Of a DNA stretch of 64,000 nt, positions 10,008 to 19,745 are shown piece after piece. The first letter of the stretch is position 1, and each line of letters opens with the position of its first letter. The stretch comes from Siphonodentalium dalli (lineage: Eukaryota; Mollusca; Scaphopoda; Gadilida; Siphonodentaliidae), in contig CP136066.1 in the NCBI GenBank assembly GCA_032622095.1, positions 184,982,716 through 185,046,715 on the forward strand. Direction: 5' to 3'. A model generated the notes under the pieces. That model made no database searches and was not told where the DNA came from. It worked only from the letters and a program-made list of their open reading frames with translations. A program made the translations under genes and the position numbers.

Positions 10008-10035
10008 ACAGGGCCGTTATGTTGGGTAAAGAGAT

Positions 10036-10759
10036 AAGCGATAACTTTAAAAGTCTTAATTTCCGATAATTCTGTTCTATCTTCACACTTTGGAATCTAC
10101 GAAATACATATATAACTAGAATGCACTCACTGGATCTGCCTATACTTGCGCCCATCACACATTTGGCATGAACTGTGATGTCTTGCCAACAACAGTTTAA
10201 ACCACGGGTGCTGGCCCCTCGTATGAGATATCGATAACAAATCTGGATATCAAATTTCAGTTCATCCATCGCTGAAATATGTTTGTGTATGGACAGAATA
10301 ACTCTGTTATCTCCAGTTGATCTATTACACTAATGATGGTCTTAGTAATACCGTACGAGTTGTTTGACATATTTATAGAACAATATAGACATCGCTGATA
10401 TGAAGGGTGTTAAGACGATTGGTTGCCGATGATGCTATATATTATATACCAATGGGCTAAATTACTAGTTTGACTAGAATGATTTGTGTATGCCATTGCT
10501 CTTCAGCGACAAAAACCATAAAAATCAATTACAAATACCGACACAATTAAATAAAAGACGCGTTAGTCTTTGATTAAACGTGTGTAAATGTGAAGATGCC
10601 CTCTGCGACTGATCTACCGTCTTCTGGAACATACCATCATAACGCCTATTGCGTTGAGAGTGAGAAAGCTTGTTTTCCCAGTAAGGCATTTTAATAATCC
10701 ATGTTTCCACATTCACATTTTTCAGTGTAATTGTTTCTCAATTGAACCATGCGCTCGAC
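10036..10759. other. Gene-less spacer
   Basis: Short ORFs overlap on both strands without recognisable similarity. Nothing is called. Confidence 0.4.
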
Positions 10760-11385
10760 TGTTTGGCCGGACATGGTTTATAAATATGCACCAGGATCTT
10801 TCGGAAATATTTTCGGAGCCGATTTCGATGAAAGTTGGTATGTGGAGGTACTTTCGTCCGTGGAGTGGCATGGGCCTATTAATTTGCCCGTGCGACGTGA
10901 CCTTGACCTTGAAATCGGGTCATTTCAAGGTCGAACGCCCGAGTATCACGGGATTTCGATGAAAATTAGTGTCTGGGGATACTTTCGTATGGGGAGTGTC
11001 GTGAGCCTATTCGTTTGTCCGTGCGACGTGACTTTTACCTTGAAATCGGGTCAATTCAAGGTCAAATCGCGAATTTTGATGGGATTTCGACGAAATTTGA
11101 TACGTGGGGTTACTTTTGTCCACTGAGTGTTTTGGGCGGGTCGAGTCGTGACCCCGACCTGACCTTGACCTTCAAAATGATCAATTCAAGGTCAAATCGG
11201 GTAAAACCCGATGGATTTCGACGGGTACTTTTGTCGGGTACTTTTGCCCGGGCCGTGTTTTGGACGGGTCAAATCGTGACCCCACCTGACCTTGACCTTC
11301 ACAATGGACAAATCAAGGTCAAATCGCGCAATTCGCCGAAAAGCAGAGGGGAAACAGCCCGGACGTAGTCGGGTCCACCTGCTAG

Positions 11386-11386
<1 letters not shown>
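10760..11386 (+). mobile_element. Helitron-like tail with ~130-bp tandem units
   Basis: Four diverged units each contain GATTTCGA(T/C)GAAA, a GTGGGGTACTTT-like block, CGTGACCTTGACCTT and TCAAGGTCAAATCG. The end has the layout of a Helitron 3' terminus: a small hairpin (CCCGGAC/GTCGGG, 11,358-11,373), 8 nt, then CTAG at 11,382-11,385 followed by T, next to a (TA)n tract. Tandem-repeat-bearing non-autonomous Helitron relatives are known from bivalves. Overlapping ORFs at 10,654-11,368 are repeat-derived. The 5' end was not located. Confidence 0.6.
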
Positions 11387-11429
<43 letters not shown>

Positions 11430-11528
11430 CTATATATATATATATATATATATATAGAGAAGGTCGTTTTCGTTAGCCAACCGCGATCACTGCGATCACC
11501 GCGATTGCGCGATCCTGCGATCTGATAG

Positions 11529-11562
<34 letters not shown>
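11387..11562. repeat. (TA)n tracts around a GCGATC-rich core
   Basis: Two TA dinucleotide runs (about 11,387-11,456 and 11,529-11,561) enclose a 70-bp block with repeated GCGATC/GATCGC words. The outer boundary of the large inverted duplication falls in the second run. Confidence 0.9.
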
Positions 11563-11563
<1 letters not shown>

Positions 11564-11639
11564 TATGTATATTTTCGATCGCAGCACGAATTTCTATATT
11601 CTATGCACATTGATGCGGCCAGGTTAGGTGCATAGCTCA

Positions 11640-12362
11640 TTAATGACTATCGGTGACTCAGTCGGTTAGGTGCAAGCGCATTGTTCATTTCATTTCTATA
11701 TTTCTACGAGACAACTAGCGGTCTCGTATGGGAGGCGAACCAAATATACGGACGACGGAGTAGGTGATGGTGTGTCTGCACTGAGCCTAGGTATTTTATC
11801 AAGTCACTCAGTGGGTTAGGTGCGTAGCACATTGTTGATTTATTTATTGTTTTATAATATTGCAAAAAAGATTGTGGCATCGCAGGGAAGGTGGACGGAA
11901 CAGACGGCACATATATTTGGTAACGACGTGCCTACGTGGAGCATATGTGTCCTTCTAGCTCACTCAGTCGGATAGGTGTACAGCGCAGCATTGATTTCGT
12001 ATCCATATTTTTTATTTATTGATTTATACTACATGTATTACAGGACATATTGCGATATCGGAGGGAAGGCGAACATAACAGACGGTACATGGATTTGGAT
12101 AGACGGACTAAATGTTCGTGATATTAATAACATATACCGAGTAATACCCGCTGAATATGATTTCGAGCACACGCAGCTCGAACTATCACGTTATAAGTCG
12201 TCACGGATCCCGAAAATGCCGTTTCTGGCTATCTGAGACCACATAAGGCCACTCCAAGTCCCCGGGCGCCAATAGGAAGGACTATATGTTCGCGATATTG
12301 ATAACATATACCGAGTAGTACCTGCTGAATATGATTTCGATCACACGCAGCTCGAACTCTCA
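11640..12362. repeat. Degenerate ~150-bp tandem units
   Basis: The phrase CTCAGTCGGTTAGGTGC or close variants recurs at about 11,655, 11,806 and 11,958. Each is followed by CGCATTGTT-like, AGGGAAGGCGAAC-like and CAGACGGTACAT-like blocks. An 83-bp piece is directly duplicated (12,106-12,190 and 12,280-12,362, ATATACCGAGTARTACC...CTCGAACT). The leading block resembles a tRNA A box, so tRNA-SINE ancestry is possible but unproven. Mirrored in the right arm at about 29,160-29,880. Confidence 0.6.
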
Positions 12363-14546
12363 CTGTTCACGCTATTGTTGGATGTCAGGTGGCTGGGAGC
12401 TACTAATATGGTGTTCATTGATGAACACATTGATGGTATCCAAATATTAGCTTAACAGCTGAAATGAGTATGCCAGAAGACATACTTTAATTAATGGGTT
12501 GCTAAATTGAGTTTATTTTTCACCTGACACTTACATATTGCCAATTTCCAATATAAAGGTATGACAGCTCCGTAATCTGGTAATTACACAACTTTGGTGG
12601 GTATTCGTGAATTAATTGCGTACCATGTTTGTACTCATTTAAATACATCATACTGGAAACCAACATGACAAAAGTAGTATACTTGGGACAAAAGGGGCTT
12701 CCGAAAGGGTCGAAAATCAATTTGTTATTCTGGTGAATTGAATTTATTGTTTAACTCTTATTTGTCCTAAGTTCCAAAATGACATATTGTTTGGAACATG
12801 GGACAACCTTGCCCTAAAATAGAGTTAAAGTCTGAAATATCTTTCGCTTATTTAACAACATATACTTAGTTCTATTTTGCTCTAAGTGCAAAATTTCACA
12901 CCCTAGGTCTACATTTCTCAAAACTTTCTTGATATAATAGTCTTGTGCGGAGTGGTCTTGATAACAACGAATAGTTAAGACATTAAGGTATCTAGTGATG
13001 TGAAGTTTTTCACTGTAAACCATATATTTTAGTCGTGACAGCAATACAAACTTTGAAAATCGATTTACTCAAAATCTTAAAAAGTGCACTTAGGACAGAT
13101 TGGAACTTAGGTCGCGAATTCTAATTGATATCTGGTACACTTACAATACCCTGGTCCATGCATGCATATTGAAAAAGATGTACATGTATGGCAGAATAAT
13201 CACTCCAACAGCAGAGCAAGAATGCTACATGGGTGATGCGTCCTTGATACATGGTGAATCAACGCTCGCTGTGTTCAGCGTCGTTGCGGTTGCCATAAAA
13301 CAATAATACACGAATAAGCACGACAAATGTGGGACTATAATCCTTAAACCAAGAGCATAGTACCACAATAATATACATTTTATGGTGACTATCGTACATG
13401 CAGTTGATACACATTCTATAAGTATTAATTAACAACATAACACGAATGTCTGAATGTCATTTGTCCTTTGTATCCCCCCCCCATCGAATTTGACACTGTA
13501 ACGTTAATGTGTTCACACTTTGACGTAACAGTGGAATTCGTCTATATATTGCATTTATGGTCTTATCTGGAACTAATTGCAACACAGAGTTTCTTTGAAA
13601 GAATAAGTAAATTATAAACAACATACTAAACAAAAATATTGTCACTAAATTGGAAATCGGTTAATTTTGTAAATTTGCTTAAATATTAAATTTTCGGGGA
13701 TGTCATACATCAACAACACAATTTCACATGTTCTTCTATTTTTAAACCCATTGTAATTAGATTTTACCATCCTACTTTCAGGACAGAAAACTTTTACCAA
13801 TGTTTTCGACTGACTGATATGCATATACACTGTCAGCAAAGATTCGAAGGATTCGTACGAACTCGCCCTGGAAACAGAAGCCAGATTCTATATACGAGGT
13901 AGCAGTAGACGATTTCCGGCAATTTTGGCCAACGTGGGAGGGGTTACTGTACTTCTCATGGAGTGCTTCGTTCTATGCTATACCGTATAAACAATACAAT
14001 AATACACAACATAGTCGACGATTTGAACGCGCGCACTGGATAGTCGATGCAGTCCGACTGTAAAACGAAATAAAGGAGTCACGACTGACGAGCCCCACAA
14101 TCAGTCAACTACTCAGGATTTCAGACGTGCAAAACTGGCATGATTTCGTGCAGTTCATTGAGTAATCTCGCCACCCACAATGCCGAGACTGTATCCTTTA
14201 CTATTCTGAATAAAACAGTCCTCACATATAGAATCATAACCACATATGCTACATCAATTGCCTAGCATCAGTGTCAACTCATTTGAACTGTCATCTTCAA
14301 ATTACTACCTCAATACAAGAAAAACATCAATATATCACTAAATACAGTAATTGGTAGGTAGATACGCCGGAGAAATCCTTGTGTCTGAGACTGAATTTGG
14401 TCGATGAACTGTCACATCCCTTTCATAATTGATAATTCCATGAGTCTAACCGAGTACAATGGCAATTTAAGTATCGATTCCTTGTATACTCCTTCGTAGA
14501 TAAGCCTTCCTCTGTATATGAGCCTCAACTATTTGGTGAGAACGCA
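12363..14546. other. Left arm, gene-less stretch
   Basis: No recognisable coding sequence. The short ORFs here recur in the right arm only because the DNA is duplicated. The empty site for the right-arm hairpin insertion is at 14,330-14,337. Confidence 0.5.
14330..14337. other. Empty target site of hairpin element 2
   Basis: ATATATCA here (TGATATAT on the minus strand) is uninterrupted, whereas the homologous place in the right arm has TGATATAT, a 323-bp insertion and TGATAAAT. It is therefore the pre-insertion allele of the right-arm hairpin element. Confidence 0.85.
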
Positions 14547-14600
14547 TATGTGACCCGCCATATCAAATCCAGTCGTAAGTCGGGATTTGTTTTACCCTGT

Positions 14601-14669
14601 GCCAATGCATTCTCTTATATATGCGAGTCGGCCATATGTCGCCTCGCATCTATAAGAGAATGCATTGGC
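14601..14669. repeat. 69-bp mobile hairpin, copy 3
   Basis: Left hairpin of foldback element B; one stem position differs (GCATCTATAAG against GCATATATAAG). Confidence 0.8.
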
Positions 14670-14900
14670 CTAACAATTTTTTAATATTTTAATATTTTTT
14701 TCTTGTATTCTTTAACAATTTTATAATTTCACCCATACACAGCCCCAGACAAACATGAGCAGACGACACTCTTCTATATGCTTCTATATATGTGTGGGGC
14801 TCTCTGCAGGGTAATGGATGTTTTTATTTTTTATTATTATTTTATGTCCTAAAAAATGTAAGAAACATTTATTTAAAAAAAAATTATAAAAAAATGTTAG

Positions 14901-14969
14901 GCCAATGCATTCTCTTATATATGCGAGGCGACCTATGGTCGACTCGCATATATAAGATAATGCATTGGC
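14901..14969. repeat. 69-bp mobile hairpin, copy 4
   Basis: Right hairpin of foldback element B, in the opposite orientation to the left one; the final stem has AAGATAATGC in place of AAGAGAATGC. Confidence 0.8.
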
Positions 14970-15024
14970 ACAGGGTAAACAGATCCCGACTTACGACTGG
15001 ATTTGATATGGCGGGTCACATATA

Positions 15025-16134
15025 TAGGACGACGCTCATAATACTCTGCCAGTCACAGTCGAAGACAAGAAGTGATAGTTCCTCGAATAAACTACACGTC
15101 GTCACGCCGGACAATTGAGTATTGTCAAATGATTGTCCAAACGACGTGAAACCACTCTCTGAATGAAATTTGTTATCATATTTTCACATGTCAAGTACTC
15201 CTCCTGCCAGGTCACCTGTCATCTCCATGCATTCATCGGAGATGACAAATCACAACAGTCCAACTCCACAACAGGTCCAACTTCAATTTTGAGTCCAAAA
15301 ACAGTCACAAACGAGTCCGACTCGAACTTTTGCATGAACGCCTAGTACTACATGTCGATAATGTGATTAAAATTCTCTCATTTGCAGTTGATTATCTACT
15401 CAAAATGATGCGATTATAAGCAGCTTATCGATATAAAACACATTATATTATAAGCCGAAAATGCGCGATTTTGGACAACAGGCTGAATGAACACATCCGT
15501 GATGTTATCCAGTCTCAACACAGGTGTGTTTTTTTGTTTTTTTTTTGTGGAAAATGGTGAAGGTTCTTGAGTCTATAATTTTCTCACTTCCAACTGTATG
15601 CAAATATTACGTAGCTCCATTATCGGATCATCGCCGGCGTCTGCTTTCAGGAAATTTCCGAAAACAATACTCAAGCTTCATCCACATGATAAAGCTATGT
15701 TAGAGCCGAGAAATATTTGAAATAGAAAAATAGCAATTTAAAAACATATGTCTTGTAAAGGAGAGAAATATGGTTATAACCAAACACACACTTGGTCACT
15801 GAATACTGAAGAAATCATGTAACGTTTAAAAAAAAATTCTCTTTTTTTGCGAACTATCCCAGGTTTGTAAAATAGTTAAACCTTCAAACAAGCAATGTAA
15901 CATTTAACAGCTGTTATGACCACAGATACTCATTTTTCTATGTTCAAGACCCACTACAACCGTGTAAATCGTGTACTACTACCAGAAGTTTCAATGAACA
16001 TGACTCGTTCGAGACCTAGCATTACAAAATTAGGTAAGATGTTTCTCAAAATCTACACGGAAAATTTCCAAAACAAATTCGTCGATATAACGCTGATAAT
16101 ACGGGCTTTGTACAAATAATACACTCAAGTCCTA
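15025..16134. other. Left arm, gene-less stretch
   Basis: Unique-looking AT-rich sequence with short unsupported ORFs, all duplicated in the right arm. Confidence 0.45.
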
Positions 16135-16430
16135 TATATGTGACCCGCCATATCAAATCCAGTCGTAAGTCGGGATTATTTTACCCTGTGTCAATGCATT
16201 CTCTTATATATGCGAGTCGACCATAGGTCGCCTCGCATATATAAGAGAATGCATTGGCCTAACAATTTTGTATCATTATTTTTTAAATAAATGCTTTTAC
16301 AATTTTTAGCAAATAAAATACAAAACATCCATTACCCTGCAGGGAGCCCCACACATATATAGAAGCATATAGAAGAATGTCGTCTGCTCATGTTTGTCTG
16401 GGGCTCTGTATGGGTGAAATTATAAAAAAA
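16135..16430. mobile_element. Foldback element C (half element)
   Basis: Has the same left terminus as element B (TATATGTGACCCGCCATATC), a 69-bp hairpin at 16,190-16,258, and the CTGCAGGGAGCCCCACACAT core block ending GGGTGAAATTATAAAA. The right TIR and second hairpin are absent. Its inverted duplicate is 24,640-24,933. Confidence 0.75.
16190..16258. repeat. 69-bp mobile hairpin, copy 5
   Basis: Hairpin of half element C; starts GTCAATGC where other copies have GCCAATGC. Confidence 0.8.
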
Positions 16431-16879
16431 TGTTTCTCGATAAATTTGAGATCGTTTCGTTTGGATCGAATTTTTGTTAGCGGCCATGTACAAATGCAGC
16501 TGCAGACCACAGGAAGAAAACGTACAACTGCCGTCGCTCTGAAAGGTTTATGGTACATCCTACGTACATTTTATAATCAAAACGAATAGATAGCAGTGCG
16601 TGCATTTTTAAATACATGTAGTTTCATGTTAAGATAACGCAATATACCTTTTCCGGACATTCAGTTTCAGATTCCAGAATTCCAATTTCAATGTGTGCAA
16701 CGTATTCGAAGTTTTTATGTTTTGTTACTTCAATGCGTCATTCTGGTACGAATGATGTTCACATAAAGGTAGTTCAGGTATTCATCGACCTATTTCGATA
16801 GCGGGAAATATTTATAAGCGAATATTATAGGTGTAATTGGAGTGAAAACTGTCATGTGTCTTTAACCCATCTTTAATAT
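16431..16879. other. Left arm spacer before LINE
   Basis: No identifiable gene; leads into the 5'-truncated LINE. Confidence 0.4.
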
Positions 16880-17992
16880 GGACATAAATCAATTGAAAAT
16901 TCCGAAATCCTTCTCCAAGGTTTTCATGAACCAATCAGAAACGATAGAAACGATGAAACAGCCGGCGGTGGTGTTAGTATATACATACGCGATTGCATCC
17001 CTTATAAACATCGCACCCACCTTATCGTACCAGGCTTAGAATCATTATGGGTTGAAATAAAGATTCATGGGAAAACGATTATTATCGGGTGTTCCTATAG
17101 ACCCCCTCAATCATTAGTTTCACTATGGGATAATATTGAGATAAATATAAAAAATGCTATTGACGATGTGAAGAATGTCCTGATATGCGGTGATTTTAAT
17201 GAAGATTATAAAGATGGTAGCAACGGCAAGATTAATGGTATATGCTCTGGTGTATCCCAATTGGTGACATCGTTTACAAATTTCACTGAAACGTCATCTA
17301 CTATCCTGGACCTGTTTCTTACAAATTGTTGTGAGTATATAAGTGGCACGGAGGTGATTGGCACTTTCTTTGAGGACCGCGTTAGGTACCATTCACCAGT
17401 TACGCTCGACATCGAGCTACCATTATCGAATCAATCGTCGACAAAAAGACATATTTGGTATTACGACAAAGCGGACTACGAAGCTATGAATAATACTTTT
17501 CTCAATTGGGATTTTAGAAGAATCTATTCAGATCAGAATTTGACTGCGATTACCGATCATTTAACTGAATTCATACAAAATGCCTGCACTAGATATATTC
17601 CAAGTAAAACTGTCACTATAAAAAAAAATGTCCCCCCTTGGCTTACATGTGGCATAAATAAACTAATGCGCAAACGTAATAGGCTACATAAAACAACGAA
17701 ACACACTAATTCCGCGACTTCTTGGGCAAAATTTCGCTCTGCGCGCAATCAATGTGTACACGCAGTGAGAAAAGCCAAGTCTGACTACGACATGAAAATT
17801 GACCATAGTTTAAAGGACATAAACTCTGATAAATCAACCTGGTGGAAAAATTTACAAAAAATTCTTTTCCAAAACAATCGTAAAGCCATACCCCCACTTC
17901 TGTCTGACAACTGTTACTTGGTTTCACCCTCTGATAAAGCGAACGCCTTGAATGATTACTTTTGTGAAATATCGAAAGTCGATGATTCCTAA
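16880..17992 (+). pseudogene. LINE ORF2 endonuclease part (CR1/Jockey group), left copy
   Basis: An open frame without a start codon encodes ENSEILLQGFHEP..., GGGVSIYIRD, LESLWVEIKI, IIIGCSYRPP and NVLICGDFN: the strands of the apurinic-type (EEP) endonuclease of non-LTR retrotransposons, including the GDFN motif. The distal motif, normally S-D-H-x-P before a beta strand, reads RYHSPV here, so a catalytic residue is lost. It continues into the linker rich in Lys/Arg (PPWLTCGINKLMRKRNRL). The frame is closed by TAA at 17,990; the reverse transcriptase resumes in the same frame 12 bases later. The N-terminus is truncated. The right-arm copy shares the RYH and TAA changes. Confidence 0.85.
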
Positions 17993-18004
17993 CACGTCAT
18001 AAAC

Positions 18005-18650
18005 GTGAACTATATTCCTCTGAATTCTAATTCTGATATAGCAATAAGTGAGATAGAAATTTCGACAACCGATGTTTTTGATGCTCTAAAAAATCTCAAA
18101 GTATCTAAAGCTTGCGGTCCAGACAAAATTAGCTCCCGCGTTTTAAAAAATTGTGCTTTAACTCTCTGTGAACCACTTGCTCATGTTTTCAATATTTTCT
18201 CAAAAAATAGTTATTATCCAAGTGAATGGAAAATAGCGAATATTACTCCAGTTTTCAAAAGCGGTGACCCTAGTATTGTATCAAACTATCGTCCTATATC
18301 TCTATTAAGTTGCTTATCCAAAACATATGAAAAGTGCCTTTATAAATATATTTGGTCTCACGTTAATGATCATAATCTAATCTCTGTCCATCAGTCTGGG
18401 TTTAAATTAGGAGATACTGCTGTTTATCAAATTACTGACGTGTATAATTATATTAGTATATTTTTTGACATCAGTAAGGCATTTGATAAGGTTTGGCACA
18501 AAGGTCTCCTCCACAAAATCTCGAGCATGGGTATCAATGGCAAGTTGTACAATATATTAGCTTCCTACATTAAATCTCGCCAACATAGAGTTTTGATTCC
18601 CACAAGGCTCAATATTAGGACCCCTTTTATTTCTTATTTATATCAATGAT
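18005..18650 (+). pseudogene. LINE ORF2 reverse transcriptase, N-terminal part, left copy
   Basis: Continues in frame with the endonuclease after one stop codon. Reverse transcriptase blocks: KACGPDKISSRVLKN, YYPSEWKIANITPVFKSGD, NYRPISLLSCLSKTYEKC, HQSGF and FFDISKAFDKVWH. Eleven residues before the last block (present in the right arm) are missing through a 33-bp deletion. Just after RQHRVLI a further deletion removes the sequence up to PQGSILGPLLF and shifts the frame. Non-functional. Confidence 0.85.
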
Positions 18651-19124
18651 ATAACAAAAAATATAGTGTGCAACATACGTCTTTTTGCTGATGACACGTC
18701 AATTTATCTATGTGTTGAGAACCCTACCCTCGCCGCAGAAATAAGTAATACAGATATTGACACTATTGTCAAATGGTCATGTACGTGGCTGGTTAAGTTC
18801 AACCCCATGAAGACCGAAGCATTGTTCGTATCAAGGGAAAACCTAAATATAGATCACCCACCCCTACTCATGGCTGGATCACTAATAACAGAAGTAAGCA
18901 ATCATAAACATCTCGGAGTTATATTTGACGGTACTGGTTCATGTGAAAGTCACATTTGTAGCATACTCGACAAGGCCTGGAAGAGAGTTAATCTTGTAAA
19001 GAGACACAAGTTCCGATTAAGCAGAAAGTCTTTAGAAACCGTATATGTCTCATTCATTCGCCCAATACTGGAATATGCATCCCCTGTTTGGGATAACATT
19101 CCGAAATATATGAGCGATCGCATT
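18651..19124 (+). pseudogene. LINE ORF2 reverse transcriptase, catalytic and thumb part
   Basis: In a new frame, this piece has NIRLFADDTSIY (the catalytic F/YADD box), WLVKFNPMKTEAL, HLGVIFD, AWKRVN and SFIRPILEYASPVWDNIP, all typical of CR1/Jockey-group elements. It stops abruptly at 19,124 where foldback element D begins. It lies inward of the left-arm breakpoint and has no counterpart in the right arm. Confidence 0.85.
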
Positions 19125-19304
19125 GACCTATGGTCGACTCGCATATATAAGAGAATGCATTGGCACAGGGCATAACTGTAGCCATCACAATGTGGTCAAT
19201 GATATCCATATGTGTATGGTGTTATTGAGACAGACCGCAGATATTTTAGGCTGTTGAAGCTTTATTTGGGCGTTTTTGGTCGTTTTGTTGGGTAAAGGGT
19301 TAAT
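19125..19304. mobile_element. Foldback element D (right half)
   Basis: Begins in the middle of the 69-bp hairpin (GACCTATGGTCGACTCGCAT...GCATTGGC to 19,164), then ACAGGGCATAACTGTAGCCA, and ends GTTGGGTAAAGGGTTAAT. The post-hairpin part matches, inverted, 9605-9725 of element A. It truncates the LINE, so either a half element inserted or a recombination between hairpins removed the left half and the LINE 3' end. Confidence 0.7.
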
Positions 19305-19639
19305 TGTATGGAATTAGTCTAATTTGTCTTTGATACAGCATTGGCATGATAAAATTCCATATTTGAGATGATGTAACTTATGTAATTTGATATCAATATG
19401 ACCGGTTTTTGATAACCCCTTTAGTATACCAGGTTCAACACACTGTGAAGAAATTTCCAAAACAAATGGTGAAGAAAATTCACTTAATATAGCCATATTA
19501 TTCCTTAGTCTTGGTTCTCTGACTAAGATACGGGTAGTTATGATGCCACACCGTGACAGTACGTCTATCCGCCAAATTACCCGTATCAAAGTTATTGGTG
19601 TTAATTTAAAATTCCTTTTAAAAAAAACAACAAAACAGA

Positions 19640-19745
19640 GATTTGTCGGATCTGAAGTAGGGTGACTGACCCCACAACCTCACCACAAAGGGGCGAACCC
19701 CCGTCTGTCAAGGCTATAGCTTACCACTAAACACGATATAGGTTA
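19640..19745 (-). repeat. tRNA-derived SINE-like block
   Basis: On the minus strand GTTTAGTGGTAAGC resembles a pol III A box and GGGGGTTCGCCCC is a good B box, with only about 20 bases between the two boxes. That spacing is shorter than in a normal tRNA and no cloverleaf with acceptor stem is apparent. A degenerate SINE head is more likely than a tRNA gene. Confidence 0.35.

Larger units (their letters stand above)
9605..10035. mobile_element. Foldback element A
   Basis: The ends are inverted (AACCCTTTACCCAACA at the left, TGTTGGGTAAAGAG at the right). Inside them lie two copies of the 69-bp hairpin (9726-9794 and 9939-10007) around an AT-rich core of TTTTTAACAATTTT-type repeats. The left flank inside the element matches, inverted, 19,165-19,304. 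Non-autonomous; no ORF. Confidence 0.75.
14547..15024. mobile_element. Foldback element B
   Basis: Long terminal inverted repeats begin TATGTGACCCGCCATATCAA and end with the inverse TTGATATGGCGGGTCACATA. Each TIR runs through CAGTCGTAAGTCGGGA and ACCCTGT into a 69-bp hairpin (14,601-14,669; 14,901-14,969). The core carries an inverted CCCCACACATATATAGAAGC/GCTTCTATATATGTGTGGGG-type block and a CTGCAGGGTAATGGATG segment. No transposase; non-autonomous. A second copy is in the right arm (about 26,033-26,513). Confidence 0.8.
11555..18490 (+). repeat. Large inverted duplication, left arm (~6.9 kb)
   Basis: Collinear, inverted, with 22,545-29,970. Multiple ORF-length segments are identical or nearly so between arms, and both arms contain the same foldback elements and the same LINE remnant with the same internal TAA. 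Length difference is explained by three indels: a 323-bp hairpin element plus target duplication in the right arm (26,730), 131 bp present only in the right (27,439-27,569), and a 33-bp deletion in the left LINE (near 18,456). The inner end is inside the LINE reverse transcriptase; the outer end is in (TA)n. Confidence 0.95.

Noticed and set aside
10654-11368. Overlapping plus-strand ORFs of 102-125 codons
   Set aside because: They are different frames of the ~130-bp tandem units and are not conserved between units as protein.
11192-11587. 131-codon minus-strand ORF rich in YIYI
   Set aside because: Translated (TA)n and Helitron-tail repeat; low-complexity artefact.
19690-19740. Functional tRNA gene on the minus strand
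   Set aside because: A and B boxes are present but too close together, and no acceptor or anticodon stem can be built.
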